From Thalassotalea sp. 1_MG-2023 (GTDB lineage: Bacteria > Pseudomonadota > Gammaproteobacteria > Enterobacterales > Alteromonadaceae), in contig NZ_JAUOPD010000003.1 in assembly GCF_030546745.1 (NCBI RefSeq), positions 1 to 64,000 on the forward strand: a stretch of DNA of 64,000 bases, written 5' to 3'. The first letter of the stretch is position 1, and each line of letters begins with the position of its first letter. The notes below the pieces were generated by a model. That model was not told the origin of the DNA, did no database searches, and saw only the letters and a program-made list of their open reading frames with translations. Positions 1 to 14,174 of this stretch are shown here, piece by piece. The position numbers and the translations under genes were made by a program.

Positions 1-1049
<1,049 letters not shown>

Positions 1050-1061
1050 ATAAGAGCCACT

Positions 1062-1754
1062 ATGATTCGCTTTAATCAGGTTAACAAGACTTACCCAGGC
1101 GGCTTTGTCGCACTTAATAATGTTAACTTTAGCTTAGCCGCGGGAGAAATGGCATTTCTAACTGGCCACTCTGGCGCCGGAAAAAGTACCTTGTTAAAGC
1201 TGATGTCGTTAATGGAAAAACCGACAAGCGGCAGCGTTCATATCAATGGTGTTAACCTCTCTTCTGTGTCGTATTCACAAGTGCCTTTTGTGCGCCGCGG
1301 TATCGGCATGATTTTTCAGAATCATAATTTACTGATGGATCGTACAGTCTTTGACAATGTCGCTTTACCGTTAGTTATAGAAGGTTTTGGCCATAAAGAA
1401 ACCAAAAAACGTGTTGAAGCTGCGCTAGAAAAAGTGCATTTAACCAGTAAAATACGGTGTTACCCTCATATGTTGTCAGGAGGGGAGCAGCAGCGGGTAG
1501 GCATTGCCAGAGCTATTGTGAATAAGCCGCCTATTTTATTAGCAGATGAACCTACCGGAAATTTAGACCCGAAACTTTCATTAGAAATCATTAAATTATT
1601 TGAAGAGTTTAATGATTTAGGTGTTGCGGTGTTAATTGCAACGCATGATCTTGGCCTTATTGCACGGTTAAAATATCGCACGTTAACGTTAAAACAAGGC
1701 GCAATGATTAATGATGGCCTTGTTGAAGGGTTGCAAGGCGGAAGTGATGAATAA
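1062..1754 (+). CDS. ftsE: FtsE, cell-division ABC ATPase
   Basis: ATPase partner of FtsX at the divisome, where the pair controls septal murein hydrolases through periplasmic partners. The 230-residue protein has Walker A GHSGAGKST (about residue 36), the signature LSGGEQQR, Walker B ILLADEPTGNLD and the switch His in ATHD. Length fits the family. It starts with ATG 12 bp after ftsY and overlaps the chosen ftsX start by 8 bp, so translation is probably coupled. The YFVNHKT-like start typical of FtsE is seen as MIRFNQVNKTYPGG. Confidence 0.97.
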   Translation: MIRFNQVNKTYPGGFVALNNVNFSLAAGEMAFLTGHSGAGKSTLLKLMSLMEKPTSGSVHINGVNLSSVSYSQVPFVRRGIGMIFQNHNLLMDRTVFDNVALPLVIEGFGHKETKKRVEAALEKVHLTSKIRCYPHMLSGGEQQRVGIARAIVNKPPILLADEPTGNLDPKLSLEIIKLFEEFNDLGVAVLIATHDLGLIARLKYRTLTLKQGAMINDGLVEGLQGGSDE

Positions 1755-2733
1755 ACAACGAGAAACAACAAAAAACCACTCTAGTAGGCCGCATACCAAT
1801 GTTGCTGCCAAACTGTTGGCATATTTCATTCGTCATTTGCAGCAAGGAATCGGTAGTTTAGGCGATTTATGGCGCACACCTTTTACCTCAGTAATGACAA
1901 TTCTTGTACTTGGTATTAGCTTAACCTTACCAGCAACGTTACATGTTTTTGTTAAAAACGCCCAATCGATTTCACAGCAATGGGAATCTGCATCAGAAAT
2001 AAGCTTATTTTTGAAACTCTCCACCAGCGAGAAAGCTGCGGAAAATTTAGTGAAGCGCCTGTCGCTTTATCCTGAAGTCGCTAGCGTTAAATATATTTCT
2101 GCAAAAACTGCGATGGAAGAATTTAAAACGACCTCAGGTTTTGGACAAGCGCTAGATTACTTATCAACAAATCCACTGCCAGCAACTGTTTTAGTGATAC
2201 CAACAAAACATTCAAGCCAGCCTCAAGCAGCTGAAGAATTGCTGCAAAAATTGACTAATGAACGAGAAGTTGAGCAAGGCAAACTTGATTTAGAGTGGTT
2301 AACGCGATTAGCTGCCATCACTACTTTGATTGAAGATATTGTTGTTGGGATTGCATTATTATTATGTGCCTCAGTTGTACTTATTATTGGTAATACCATA
2401 CGGTTAGCGATTTTAAATCAACGAGACGCTATTGCAGTAATGAAACTGGTTGGCGCAACCGATAGTTTTATTCAACGGCCATTTTTATATGCCGGTGCAT
2501 GGTATGGTGTTTTAGGAGGTATGGTAGCGATACTTTGTGTCACTGCGTTAGTGCATTATTTTTCTTATTCATTGGTGGCGTTAACTGACCTTTACCAAAG
2601 CAACTTTAGTTTAATAGGGCTAAGTGGCGGAGAAATGCTATGGCTATTACTATTTGCTATCGTGTTAGGATTGTCGGGCAGTTATATCTCCGTAAGAAAA
2701 CATATTCGTGCAATTGAACCAACAGCAGAATAA
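1747..2733 (+). CDS. ftsX: FtsX, cell-division permease-like protein
   Basis: Membrane partner of FtsE. The 328-residue form has one membrane segment after a basic cytoplasmic N-terminus (about residues 45-65), a periplasmic domain, then three C-terminal membrane segments, the normal FtsX topology. ATG 1747 is chosen over an in-frame upstream start at 1711 because a GGCGGAAG purine tract precedes it and it gives the usual short overlap with ftsE. The stop at 2733 is followed by a 190 bp gap before rpoH, which therefore probably has its own promoters. Confidence 0.94.
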   Translation: MNKQRETTKNHSSRPHTNVAAKLLAYFIRHLQQGIGSLGDLWRTPFTSVMTILVLGISLTLPATLHVFVKNAQSISQQWESASEISLFLKLSTSEKAAENLVKRLSLYPEVASVKYISAKTAMEEFKTTSGFGQALDYLSTNPLPATVLVIPTKHSSQPQAAEELLQKLTNEREVEQGKLDLEWLTRLAAITTLIEDIVVGIALLLCASVVLIIGNTIRLAILNQRDAIAVMKLVGATDSFIQRPFLYAGAWYGVLGGMVAILCVTALVHYFSYSLVALTDLYQSNFSLIGLSGGEMLWLLLFAIVLGLSGSYISVRKHIRAIEPTAE

Positions 2734-2923
2734 GTTGTCGTAAGGTATCACAGATAGCTTAATGTGCTTGAGTTCTTCGTCATAAAAAATTCATCGCATA
2801 TTATTTGAAAGATGCTAGTCTTATTCTCGGTCTTATGAATAAATGACGATTTGTTTTAGCTATCGATCTATTAAATGCTTCGTGTTAATATCGCGAGTAA
2901 GGTTTTAAAAAAGGTGACTTTAA

Positions 2924-3787
2924 ATGAGTGATACAATGCAATCGATGGCGCTAACTGTGCCACAAAGCGGCAGCATTGAAGCCTATGTGCAATCGGCCTA
3001 TAGCATCCCTATGCTTACCGCTGAGCGGGAGCATGAGCTAGCGACTCGTTTACACAATGACAACGACTTACAGTCGGCACAAGAATTAATTATGTCGCAC
3101 TTACGTTTCGTTATTCATGTTGCGAAGGGATATGCAGGATACGGTTTACCACAGGCTGATTTGATCCAAGAAGGCAATGTAGGCCTAATGAAGGCAGTTA
3201 AGCGTTTTAATCCTGAGGTAGGTGTACGCTTAGTATCATTTGCTGTTCATTGGATTAAAGCTGAAATTCACGAGTTTGTATTACGCAACTGGCGTATCGT
3301 GAAAGTGGCAACAACAAAAGCACAGCGTAAATTATTTTTTAATTTACGTAAAAATAAAAAGCGTTTGGGTTGGTTTAGCAATGACGAAGTAAGTCATGTG
3401 GCAGAATCACTTGGTGTGACGAAAAAAGACGTGTTAGAAATGGAATCACGTATGACAAGCCAAGATCAAACCTTTGAAATGTCGAATGACGACGATGACA
3501 ATGCTGTTGGCAGTAATTTTTCACCTGCTCAGTATTTAGAAGACGCTGCTTCAGATATTGCACAGCAAGTTGAAGAAAATAATTGGGAGCAACATGCGAA
3601 TAAGCGCTTAGCAAATGCGTTAGTTGCACTTGATGATCGTAGTCAAGATATCATCAAAACTCGTTGGTTAGATGAAGATAAATCTACCTTGCAAGAGTTA
3701 GCTGATAAATATGAAATATCAGCAGAGCGTGTTCGTCAATTAGAGAAAAACGCGTTAAATAAACTGAAAAATGGCATGGCTGCATAG
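2924..3787 (+). CDS. rpoH: RpoH, heat-shock sigma factor sigma-32
   Basis: Alternative sigma factor that directs RNA polymerase to heat-shock promoters. The 287-residue protein has sigma region 2 ([20 protein letters not shown], then the [14 protein letters not shown] core-binding segment), the diagnostic RpoH box [13 protein letters not shown] near residue 132, and a C-terminal region 4 helix-turn-helix ([19 protein letters not shown]). ATG 2924 is preceded by AAGGTGA (2911-2917). The ftsYEX-rpoH order is conserved in gammaproteobacteria. A strong hairpin terminator follows. The 190 bp leader is long enough for several promoters, but none is convincing by eye. Confidence 0.97.
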   Translation: MSDTMQSMALTVPQSGSIEAYVQSAYSIPMLTAEREHELATRLHNDNDLQSAQELIMSHLRFVIHVAKGYAGYGLPQADLIQEGNVGLMKAVKRFNPEVGVRLVSFAVHWIKAEIHEFVLRNWRIVKVATTKAQRKLFFNLRKNKKRLGWFSNDEVSHVAESLGVTKKDVLEMESRMTSQDQTFEMSNDDDDNAVGSNFSPAQYLEDAASDIAQQVEENNWEQHANKRLANALVALDDRSQDIIKTRWLDEDKSTLQELADKYEISAERVRQLEKNALNKLKNGMAA

Positions 3788-3802
3788 CAAGTCTACCGTT
3801 GA

Positions 3803-3832
3803 TAAAAAAAACCGGCATTTGCCGGTTTTTTT
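3803..3832 (+). terminator. Rho-independent terminator after rpoH
   Basis: ACCGGCA and TGCCGGT form a 7 bp GC-rich stem with a tiny loop. An A-run precedes it and seven T follow, so it could work in both directions. Confidence 0.88.
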
Positions 3833-3890
3833 GTGCTTAACAATTATTGTAGTAATAAGCCTACATTTGCTAAAATTTTGAAAAACGTTT

Positions 3891-5204
3891 ATGGATGAAC
3901 AAATGAAACTACATTACTTTTTGTGGCCACTATCTTTGGTTATTGCCTTTTTTCTAGGTCAACACTTTTCTAAATTAAGTCTACACTTCGATGATGATAA
4001 GCTGAAAACTTCCTATCAGAAGGAGTCATTAAGCCCAAGTCATAGCTTTACTAAGCAAAACGATAAAGAAACACCACATCAGCAGGTTATTGTTACGGAC
4101 ATCGCACAGTTTTCTCTAGATAATACGCTAGAAAAGTTGACTATGCTTATGGAGAAATCTTCAGGAATAATTGTTGGCTTAGAGCAAAGTGCTTTAGTGT
4201 ATTCATTGTTACATCAAACGCCAAATGCATCAGTAATCGCCATGATAGAAGCGATTGCAAATGAACCTAATAGTGATATTAATGTTCTATCACTGGGTTA
4301 TTTATATGGCAGGTTAGCGCAAGTAAATGGTCAAGTGGCTGCCGAACATCTTGCTACACTGAAAATAGACTCGTTTGTAAAAGTGGGACTTGAGGCAAAA
4401 ATATATCAACAGTGGGCAATAAATGAACCTGAGGTTGCACTTGACTTTTATCTAGCGCAAAAAGATCAGTCGTTGTATGACGTGGGGTTGCTTGCAATTA
4501 TATCTACTATCGCAAAACAAGATATAAATTTGGCGATGGATAAAATAAAACAACTACATGATGAAGGCCATAATATTAAAAGGGCGGTAACTGGTATTGC
4601 TCAATCATTCACTGAGAATTATCAATATCAGGACCTCATACAAGCGCTAAATACTCTAAAAGATGAGCGGGTTGTGCAAGGTATTTTAAGTGCATGGGCA
4701 TTAAAAGAGCCACAAGCCGTAGCAGATTGGTTAACTGTATCTGCAGATGAAGATAATAGGTTATCACGAGAAGAAAGATTATTGAGCACCTGGTTTTCGA
4801 AGGATTTTTCTAGTGCCGCTGATTGGTACATTGGGAGTAAAACTGATGAAAAATCCCGAAATAATGCGATAAGTAAAATTCTTTTAAGACAGTCCTATAC
4901 TACTAATGTTGACGTGCTAAAGTCTTGGTTGGAGAAACAACCAGATATAAATTTTGTGGACAAAATGAAAGAGCTAGTAACAAATACCGCACGACGTAAC
5001 CCACAATTTTCTGAAAAACATTTTGATATTCTCGACACTGAGAAGCAGCGAATAGACACCGCTTTTGATATTTATAATGGGTATAAACGTCAAAATTCAA
5101 AAGTTGCGCAAGACTATCTGAATAGCTCTCCTTATAAAAGCGAAATATTGAAAAGATTGGCAAGAATCAAGAAGTATGAAAAAGCAAGCAGCTGGGGATA
5201 CTAA
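3891..5204 (+). CDS. membrane-anchored helical-repeat protein of unknown function
   Basis: Not recognised by name. A hydrophobic segment at residues ~8-25 (LWPLSLVIAFFLGQ) should anchor or export the protein. The rest is alpha-helical, with a loose repeat in which a Trp-Ala pair is followed by an acidic/Pro step and a second aromatic: QQWAINEPEVALDFYL, SAWALKEPQAVADWL, STWFSKDFSSAADWY. This resembles TPR-like superhelices that scaffold envelope proteins. ATG 3891 is used; ATG 3903 is an equally plausible start with GGATGA upstream. It is flanked by rpoH and a c-di-GMP enzyme gene, and no operon partner is evident. Confidence 0.7.
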   Translation: MDEQMKLHYFLWPLSLVIAFFLGQHFSKLSLHFDDDKLKTSYQKESLSPSHSFTKQNDKETPHQQVIVTDIAQFSLDNTLEKLTMLMEKSSGIIVGLEQSALVYSLLHQTPNASVIAMIEAIANEPNSDINVLSLGYLYGRLAQVNGQVAAEHLATLKIDSFVKVGLEAKIYQQWAINEPEVALDFYLAQKDQSLYDVGLLAIISTIAKQDINLAMDKIKQLHDEGHNIKRAVTGIAQSFTENYQYQDLIQALNTLKDERVVQGILSAWALKEPQAVADWLTVSADEDNRLSREERLLSTWFSKDFSSAADWYIGSKTDEKSRNNAISKILLRQSYTTNVDVLKSWLEKQPDINFVDKMKELVTNTARRNPQFSEKHFDILDTEKQRIDTAFDIYNGYKRQNSKVAQDYLNSSPYKSEILKRLARIKKYEKASSWGY

Positions 5205-5342
5205 TAACGGTCAAAAAATCACGAGATTCTTTAATTGAAAAATAATGCTCATTTTTTGTGCTTTTGTACTAGTCAAAAGGTTAAATTTTGGTAGACTAGG
5301 TCGCAAAATAATAATACTAATAAAAAGATGGGTTAGCCTTAG

Positions 5343-7961
5343 ATGGAAGTAAAGGCAAGTACAGATATTCAAGCAGCGCGCCAATTGCCTAAACTTAAGT
5401 CGCTGTTAAAGAAATATCGACAAGTAAAAACGATGCAATCAGGATTACTGCGTTTGTCTGAATTGGCAAGCACGGTAAACGATATGTCGTCGTTCTATTG
5501 TGCGCTTGAATCAGTGATTAAGTCGTTATTAATTGCTGATAGTTTTCATATACTTCTTGTTAACAAATCTCGTCAATTATCTCTTGCACATGCACATAAT
5601 GCCAAAGAAAAGCGTCTACTTGAATATTTAGAAAAAAACCATTGGCAACAAAGCCTAAGCAGTTTAGTTTTTGATGAATGTGAGGCTATTCACTGTAGTT
5701 CGGCAGAACGCATGGCTTTAGCAAAAGCTGAGAAAATTGCCTTATACGGTTCTTCATGCGTAGACTGGTTAGGGGTTCCTCTTAAACGTGGTCATCAAAT
5801 TATTGGTGTTATAGCGTTACAAAGCTACGACAATAAACTTTATTTTGATGACCGGGATTGCCAACTTTTAGAATTTATCGCCGAGCATCTTGTTACCGCT
5901 ATTGATCGTGTAAAAAGTAGAGAGTTACTTGAGCAAAATATTCGCCAGCGTACGCAAAAACTAACAGACACCAATAGAAAACTACAACAAGAAATAGGCG
6001 AACGCCAAAAAGCAGTGAAGCTTTATAAGGCGATGTTGTCAATTTCAGAACTCACTGCCGCTGATCAAGATATTCAAGTATTTTATCAATCATTACACCA
6101 AGAGATAAATGCACTGTTACCCGCTGGAAACTTTTATATTGCTCTAATTAATGGTGAAGACAAGAAACTAGGCTTTCCTTATTACAGTGATGAAAAAATT
6201 GCACAACCGCAGCCAAGAACAATGGGCAGTGGCTTAACGGAATTAGCCATTACAAGACGTTTACCGTTGCTTATTACTAATGGTAGTGTTTACGCGTTAA
6301 CTGAACAGGGTGATATAGAACAAAAAGCTTTTACCTTGCAATATCCAGTAGAAAAATTGCCAAAGGCCTGGTTAGGAGCTCCATTAATCGACCAAGGCAA
6401 TATTATCGGTGTGTTAGCGATTCAGCATTACCATAATCATCATGCTTATGGTCATCAAGACTTGGAACTTATTCGTTTTGTTAGTCAACACGTTGCTTCT
6501 GCCATTATGCGTAAAGAATCACAAGAAGCATCGCAACGAAGCCGTGATGAGCTTGAACGAATGGTGAATCAACGCACGCAAGAATTACAAGCAACTAATT
6601 TAAATTTGCGCATGCAAATAGAAGAACGTCGCAAAGCAGAGCAGCAGCTTTATTTTGAAGCACATCATGATGCGCTAACTAAATTACCTAATCGTGCAAT
6701 GTTTTCTGATCGATTAAACTACGCGTTAAGTCATGTTAAACGTCACCCCAAACATAGGTTCGCGGTATTATTTATCGACTTAGATCGTTTTAAATTAATT
6801 AACGATACCTTAGGTCACCATGCGGGTGATGAATTTTTAAAAGAAATCGCAAAACGTTTAACCATTTGTGTGCGCGATAATGATATTTTAGCGCGCTTAG
6901 GTGGCGATGAATTTGTTGTTTTACTTGATTCCTTGCAATCTCAAGACGATGTTGAAGAAGTCGCTACTCGTATTATTTCAGCGATAGAGAAGCCGTTTGA
7001 TGTTAATGGTCATACGTTGTATTCGAATGCGAGTATTGGCATTGCTTTATGCAACCACCACTATAACGATGCCAATGAAATATTGCGCGATGCAGATGCC
7101 GCAATGTATCAAGCAAAAAGTATGGGACGTGGCCGCTATGTATTCTTTGATGACAGCATGCGTGAGCAATTAATTGCCAGTTTAACGCTAGAACAAGAGC
7201 TACGTATTGCAATAAAGCAACAGCAATTTGAATTACATTATCAACAAATTAGTGAGCTACAAAGTACTGACACACTTGGGTTTGAAGTGTTACTTCGCTG
7301 GAAGCATCCAAGCAAAGGTTTATTAACACCGAGCGAATTTCTGTTTATGGCGGAAGAAACCGGCATGATTCTAGAAATTGAAACTTGGGTCATTGAGCAA
7401 GTCTCTCTACGTTTGCGTCAGTGGGAATCTCATGAAGAATATGCCAATGCCTTTATTGGTGTAAACCTATCAGGTCGCCACTTAACACAAGCAAATCAGT
7501 TAAATCTACTCATAGAATTAATTAAACAAAATACCGTTCAGCCGGAACGGTTAATTCTAGAATTTAATGAGTCTGCATTTACTCAACATACAGAGCTAGC
7601 ATTGAAAGGGTTGCGTAAATTAAAAGAATTTGGCGTGAAATTGGCGTTGGACGACTATGGAGCTGGCTTATCGTCATTTAACTTCTTACACAGCTATCCT
7701 TTTGAATTTATTAAACTAGACCGTAGTTTAATTCGCTCTATTAGCTGTAATGAAGAAAACATTTCGCTTGTTAAAGCATTACGTGATTTAGGCAGTAAAT
7801 TTGGCTATAGATTGGTGGCAGAAGGCATTGAATCGCAAGATATGCTTGATAAGCTTAACAAGGCTGGTTGTGATTTTGGCCAAGGTTACCATATCGCTAA
7901 ACCGAAAAGGTTTGTTGATAACTGTGATGTCGAGGAAAGCACCTCTAAAGTGCGTGCTTAG
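5343..7961 (+). CDS. GAF-GAF-GGDEF-EAL dual-domain c-di-GMP protein
   Basis: Predicted cytoplasmic bifunctional c-di-GMP enzyme of 872 residues. Domain order: GAF-like (about 25-195), coiled coil, second GAF-like (230-395), coiled coil, GGDEF (440-600) and EAL (610-860). The active site RLGGDEF is intact with an RDND product-inhibition site nine residues before it. The EAL domain carries the EVLLRW variant of the signature plus GVNLSG, ALDDYGAG, IKLDRS, VAEGIES and GQGY, so phosphodiesterase residues look complete. No membrane segment is seen, so input probably comes through the GAF domains. The next gene is convergent, only 4 bp away. Confidence 0.9.
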   Translation: MEVKASTDIQAARQLPKLKSLLKKYRQVKTMQSGLLRLSELASTVNDMSSFYCALESVIKSLLIADSFHILLVNKSRQLSLAHAHNAKEKRLLEYLEKNHWQQSLSSLVFDECEAIHCSSAERMALAKAEKIALYGSSCVDWLGVPLKRGHQIIGVIALQSYDNKLYFDDRDCQLLEFIAEHLVTAIDRVKSRELLEQNIRQRTQKLTDTNRKLQQEIGERQKAVKLYKAMLSISELTAADQDIQVFYQSLHQEINALLPAGNFYIALINGEDKKLGFPYYSDEKIAQPQPRTMGSGLTELAITRRLPLLITNGSVYALTEQGDIEQKAFTLQYPVEKLPKAWLGAPLIDQGNIIGVLAIQHYHNHHAYGHQDLELIRFVSQHVASAIMRKESQEASQRSRDELERMVNQRTQELQATNLNLRMQIEERRKAEQQLYFEAHHDALTKLPNRAMFSDRLNYALSHVKRHPKHRFAVLFIDLDRFKLINDTLGHHAGDEFLKEIAKRLTICVRDNDILARLGGDEFVVLLDSLQSQDDVEEVATRIISAIEKPFDVNGHTLYSNASIGIALCNHHYNDANEILRDADAAMYQAKSMGRGRYVFFDDSMREQLIASLTLEQELRIAIKQQQFELHYQQISELQSTDTLGFEVLLRWKHPSKGLLTPSEFLFMAEETGMILEIETWVIEQVSLRLRQWESHEEYANAFIGVNLSGRHLTQANQLNLLIELIKQNTVQPERLILEFNESAFTQHTELALKGLRKLKEFGVKLALDDYGAGLSSFNFLHSYPFEFIKLDRSLIRSISCNEENISLVKALRDLGSKFGYRLVAEGIESQDMLDKLNKAGCDFGQGYHIAKPKRFVDNCDVEESTSKVRA

Positions 7962-7965
7962 TAGA

Positions 7966-8988
7966 TTATCCCCTAGAGAAATACCCTTCTACTCTCAAAG
8001 CAATACCGGGAGTTGTGGTGTAATGTTGTTCTTCAGGCCACTCTAAAAAAGGCTCTATTTCAAAAAATAACCAGCTTCTTAATGCGTTAAAACGGTAGCG
8101 GTGGCTTAATCGGTACTTATCAATAATAAAGCCATTCTCGCCATTGCGCTCTCCTTCAACTTGTAAACCCGTAATAGAAGCTGATCTATGATCAATTTGT
8201 CGCAAGTAGTAGGCACCGTGTTTCCAACGTAAGCCGCTGAAGGCTGCAGAACCTCGTACGCTATAATTGATTCGAAGTTGTGTTTGCGTATTCACTTGAT
8301 AATCATATTCAAGTAATAACTTTGCACCGAAACCGTCATCAAGAAAATAATACACAGAGGGATCTATTTTTATACTATTACGTTCATTCCACGTAATTCT
8401 GCGGTTATGTTTGACGCGAAAAAAAATATCGCCGCCCGAAATACCAATGCGTGATTCAAAAATACGACTTTTAGATTTTCGATGGGTATATCGTAAAGCA
8501 GCTGAGAAGCTTTCTTCATCAGTATGTGGTTTTGTGTTGACCGATTCTAGGGGTAAGTGGCTTTGTTCGTTATCATCATCATCTGAAAAAATTAAATCAG
8601 CTTTATCTTTAAAATGAGGCAGTTTCACTTTAACACGAAATCGTGTATCAAATTCAGCCCAGTCTCTAGCCTCGGGCTCCCAGCCTAATCGGATACGGGC
8701 GGTTGTTTTTGGTGACTCTTGTTCAACGCCTTCTTCTAAAAAGAAGTTATCAAACCAAAGCGCTGAATGGTAGACGCTATCTGAAACCGTTTGATGTAGG
8801 CTTTCCATCCAATGTTGTTGCTTTTTATCCGAATACGATGGTTTTTTACACGCTTTTAGGGTTGTAAGCTGTTGTTCGCTTTTTTCTTGTTGAGTACATT
8901 TTTCTTGAACAACATTTGCACTTACAGGACTGGTAAGCATGAATAAAACCGTAGCTTTGGTGACGATAAATAGCTGCAATGTAGACAA
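7966..8988 (-). CDS. predicted exported outer-membrane beta-barrel-like protein
   Basis: Family not recognised. The N-terminus has a signal peptide ending near PVSA-NV (about residue 24). The remainder is rich in alternating aromatic and polar strands (ARIRLGWEPEARDWAEFDTR, LLLEYDYQVNTQTQLRINYS) typical of outer-membrane barrels, with an acidic SDDDDNEQ loop. Two Cys residues lie in the N-terminal part. It is transcribed divergently from tatA and ends 4 bp from the GGDEF-EAL gene. Its size resembles outer-membrane phospholipase PldA, but the PldA catalytic pattern is not apparent. Function unknown. Confidence 0.72.
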   Translation of the reverse strand: MSTLQLFIVTKATVLFMLTSPVSANVVQEKCTQQEKSEQQLTTLKACKKPSYSDKKQQHWMESLHQTVSDSVYHSALWFDNFFLEEGVEQESPKTTARIRLGWEPEARDWAEFDTRFRVKVKLPHFKDKADLIFSDDDDNEQSHLPLESVNTKPHTDEESFSAALRYTHRKSKSRIFESRIGISGGDIFFRVKHNRRITWNERNSIKIDPSVYYFLDDGFGAKLLLEYDYQVNTQTQLRINYSVRGSAAFSGLRWKHGAYYLRQIDHRSASITGLQVEGERNGENGFIIDKYRLSHRYRFNALRSWLFFEIEPFLEWPEEQHYTTTPGIALRVEGYFSRG

Positions 8989-9083
8989 CGTTTTATATTC
9001 TCCTTAAATTTAAAACAGTGAACAGATGCTTTTTTGAAATATAACTTTATAATGACTGTAACTGAATTATAGGAGTTTTTTTA

Positions 9084-9311
9084 ATGGGTGGAATAAGTAT
9101 TTGGCAATTATTGATAATTGCCGCCATTGTTATTTTATTGTTTGGCACCAAAAAGTTACGTAATTTAGGCTCAGATCTAGGCTCTGCAGTTAAAGGTTTT
9201 AAAAAAGCCGTGACTGATGAAGAGAAAGAAGAACAGTCGGCGGAAGCACTTGCAAACAAAAAAGCGACGGAAGAAAACACTGAAGCTAATAAAGAAAAAG
9301 ATAAAGCGTAG
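9084..9311 (+). CDS. tatA: TatA, twin-arginine translocase pore subunit
   Basis: Forms the size-variable channel of the Tat pathway for folded proteins. The 75-residue protein has one membrane helix ([16 protein letters not shown]), the conserved FG hinge and an amphipathic helix ([20 protein letters not shown]), then a charged tail. ATG 9084 follows a good AGGAG site (9071-9075). It is the first gene of tatABCD. A TATAAT hexamer at 9048-9053 is a possible -10 box, but no good -35 is seen. Confidence 0.96.
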   Translation: MGGISIWQLLIIAAIVILLFGTKKLRNLGSDLGSAVKGFKKAVTDEEKEEQSAEALANKKATEENTEANKEKDKA

Positions 9312-9314
9312 CAC

Positions 9315-9695
9315 ATGTTTGATATCGGTTTTTGGGAACTATTAGTTATCTCGGTGATCGGGCTGGTTGTGTTGGGTCCAGAGCGGTTACCTGTAGCTAT
9401 TAGAACGGTAAGTGACTGGATAAAGGGCGTGAAGAGCTTTAGTCGAAATGTACAAAATGAAATTTCTCAGGAATTACGCATTCAAGAATTACATGCGGAT
9501 TTGAAAAAAGCTGAGCAAAGCAAATTTGAAGATATATCGCCTGAAGTCGCAAAGTCGCTAAAGTCGTTAAAAGAAGCGGCCGAATCTGTACAGCACCCGT
9601 ACCCAAGCCAGAGTGAGAACACCCGAGTCGCTGATACCACGTCAGATGAAAATTCATCAGGTGAAACTACGGATAAAAAAGAAGTTGATCGTTAA
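9315..9695 (+). CDS. tatB: TatB, twin-arginine translocase receptor subunit
   Basis: With TatC it forms the receptor that binds twin-arginine signal peptides. The 126-residue protein has an N-terminal helix ([20 protein letters not shown]), the conserved GPERLP turn and a long amphipathic helix. It starts 3 bp after tatA. Its stop overlaps the tatC start in a TAATG junction, which implies translational coupling. Confidence 0.96.
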   Translation: MFDIGFWELLVISVIGLVVLGPERLPVAIRTVSDWIKGVKSFSRNVQNEISQELRIQELHADLKKAEQSKFEDISPEVAKSLKSLKEAAESVQHPYPSQSENTRVADTTSDENSSGETTDKKEVDR

Positions 9696-10462
9696 TGGAT
9701 AATACACCGCACTATACCTTATTTGATCATTTGCTTGAATTACGTGATCGATTGCTTCGAATGGTATTGGCTGTTCTCATTGTGTTTTGTTCAATGGTGT
9801 ACTTTGCAAATGATATCTATGAGTATGTTTCTAAGCCTTTACTTGCTGTAATGCCTGAAGGCGGACAAATGATAGCAACTGATGTGGCATCTTCTTTCTT
9901 TGCTCCGTTTAAGTTGACTATTGTTCTCGCGATATTCATTGCAATGCCTTACATTTTGTATCAAGTATGGGCCTTTATCGCTCCGGGGTTATACCGTAAA
10001 GAAAAACGATTAGTTGCGCCGTTACTGTTTGGTAGCAGTTTTTTATTTTATGCAGGCATTGTGTTTGTCTATTTCGTGGTTTTTCCAATTGTATTTGCCT
10101 TTTTTACCTCAGTTGCACCAGAAGGTGTCAATATTGCCACTGACATCAGTAGCTATTTAGATTTTGTATTAAAACTGTTCTTTGCTTTTGGTCTAACCTT
10201 TGAAATACCTGTGGTGATCTTGTTGTTATGTTGGACTGGGTTCACCACACCAGAAAAGTTGAAAACGAAGCGTCCCTATATTGTTGTTGGTGCTTTCGTG
10301 CTTGGTATGTTGTTAACGCCTCCTGACGTTATATCGCAAACACTTCTAGCGATACCTATGCTATTGTTATTTGAAGCAGGGGTTTTCATTGCTGGTTTTT
10401 ACCATGCAAATGATGATGAAGATGAGCAACAGCAAGCTGATGTAAATAGTGATAACACATAA
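9695..10462 (+). CDS. tatC: TatC, twin-arginine translocase core subunit
   Basis: Polytopic receptor that recognises the twin-arginine signal. The 255-residue protein has six membrane segments, the N-terminal [11 protein letters not shown] motif and the [10 protein letters not shown] segment with the conserved Glu. The Asp/Gln-rich hydrophilic tail is ordinary for the family. It overlaps tatB by one base. Confidence 0.97.
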   Translation: MDNTPHYTLFDHLLELRDRLLRMVLAVLIVFCSMVYFANDIYEYVSKPLLAVMPEGGQMIATDVASSFFAPFKLTIVLAIFIAMPYILYQVWAFIAPGLYRKEKRLVAPLLFGSSFLFYAGIVFVYFVVFPIVFAFFTSVAPEGVNIATDISSYLDFVLKLFFAFGLTFEIPVVILLLCWTGFTTPEKLKTKRPYIVVGAFVLGMLLTPPDVISQTLLAIPMLLLFEAGVFIAGFYHANDDEDEQQQADVNSDNT

Positions 10463-10481
10463 TAAATAAGCGGCGAATATA

Positions 10482-11267
10482 TTGATCGATATTGGTGTTA
10501 ACTTAACAAACACTCGGTTTGATAAAGATCGAGCCGACATTATTTTGCGGGCCAAGGCTAACAATGTTAGTGCAATGTTGGTGACCGGTACGAATGTGGC
10601 TGAAAGTCAACAAGCGTTAACCTTGTGTCAGCAATACCCTCAGTATCTCTCTTGTACTGCTGGAGTTCACCCCCACGATGCGGATCATGTAACAGATAAT
10701 TATTTAGAACAACTGCGTGAACTATCTACATATGAATCCGTTAAAGCGATAGGTGAATGCGGATTAGATTTTAACCGTAATTTTTCCACACCTGAAAACC
10801 AACAAAGAGTGTTTAGTCAACAGTTAGCTCTAGCTGCTGATGTGCAATTACCAGTATTTTTACATCAGCGTGATGCTTTTGATAGTTGGCTAGCGATCAT
10901 TAAGCCATTTATTAATAAAATTCCAGCATTCGTTACGCATTGCTTTACTGGTAGTGAAACTGAAGTGAAGCAGTGTTTAGCACATGATATGTATATAGGG
11001 ATCACTGGCTGGCTATGCGATGAGCGAAGAGGCAGTGAGTTAAGAGCAGCTGTTAAGCATATTCCATTAGAGCGGTTAATGATTGAAACAGACGCACCTT
11101 ATTTAACCCCGCGTACGATTCGGCCAAAGCCTAAAAGTAGCCGTAATGAACCGTCATATTTGCCATATGTGGTGAAAGCGTTAGCAGAGATAACCGGCTA
11201 CTCTGAGCAGACTATCATCGAACACAGTGTTGAAAATAGTCGTCATGTATTTAACTTGGAGCATTAA
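10482..11267 (+). CDS. tatD: TatD family metal-dependent DNase
   Basis: TIM-barrel metallohydrolase of the TatD family (3'-5' exonuclease in E. coli, not needed for Tat export). Metal-site motifs are visible: GVHPHDA, GECGLDF, FLHQRDAF, THCFTG and ETDAPYL. Length is 261 residues. The start is TTG at 10482, giving the family-typical IDIGVNLTN; no better ATG exists. It is the fourth gene of the tat cluster, and its TAA directly abuts the ATG of the next gene. Confidence 0.94.
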   Translation: MIDIGVNLTNTRFDKDRADIILRAKANNVSAMLVTGTNVAESQQALTLCQQYPQYLSCTAGVHPHDADHVTDNYLEQLRELSTYESVKAIGECGLDFNRNFSTPENQQRVFSQQLALAADVQLPVFLHQRDAFDSWLAIIKPFINKIPAFVTHCFTGSETEVKQCLAHDMYIGITGWLCDERRGSELRAAVKHIPLERLMIETDAPYLTPRTIRPKPKSSRNEPSYLPYVVKALAEITGYSEQTIIEHSVENSRHVFNLEH

Positions 11268-14169
<2,902 letters not shown>

Positions 14170-14174
14170 AAAAA

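Noticed and set aside
7966-8988. Beta-barrel-like gene as pldA
   Set aside because: No PldA His/Ser catalytic pattern was seen; only the size and barrel character are similar.
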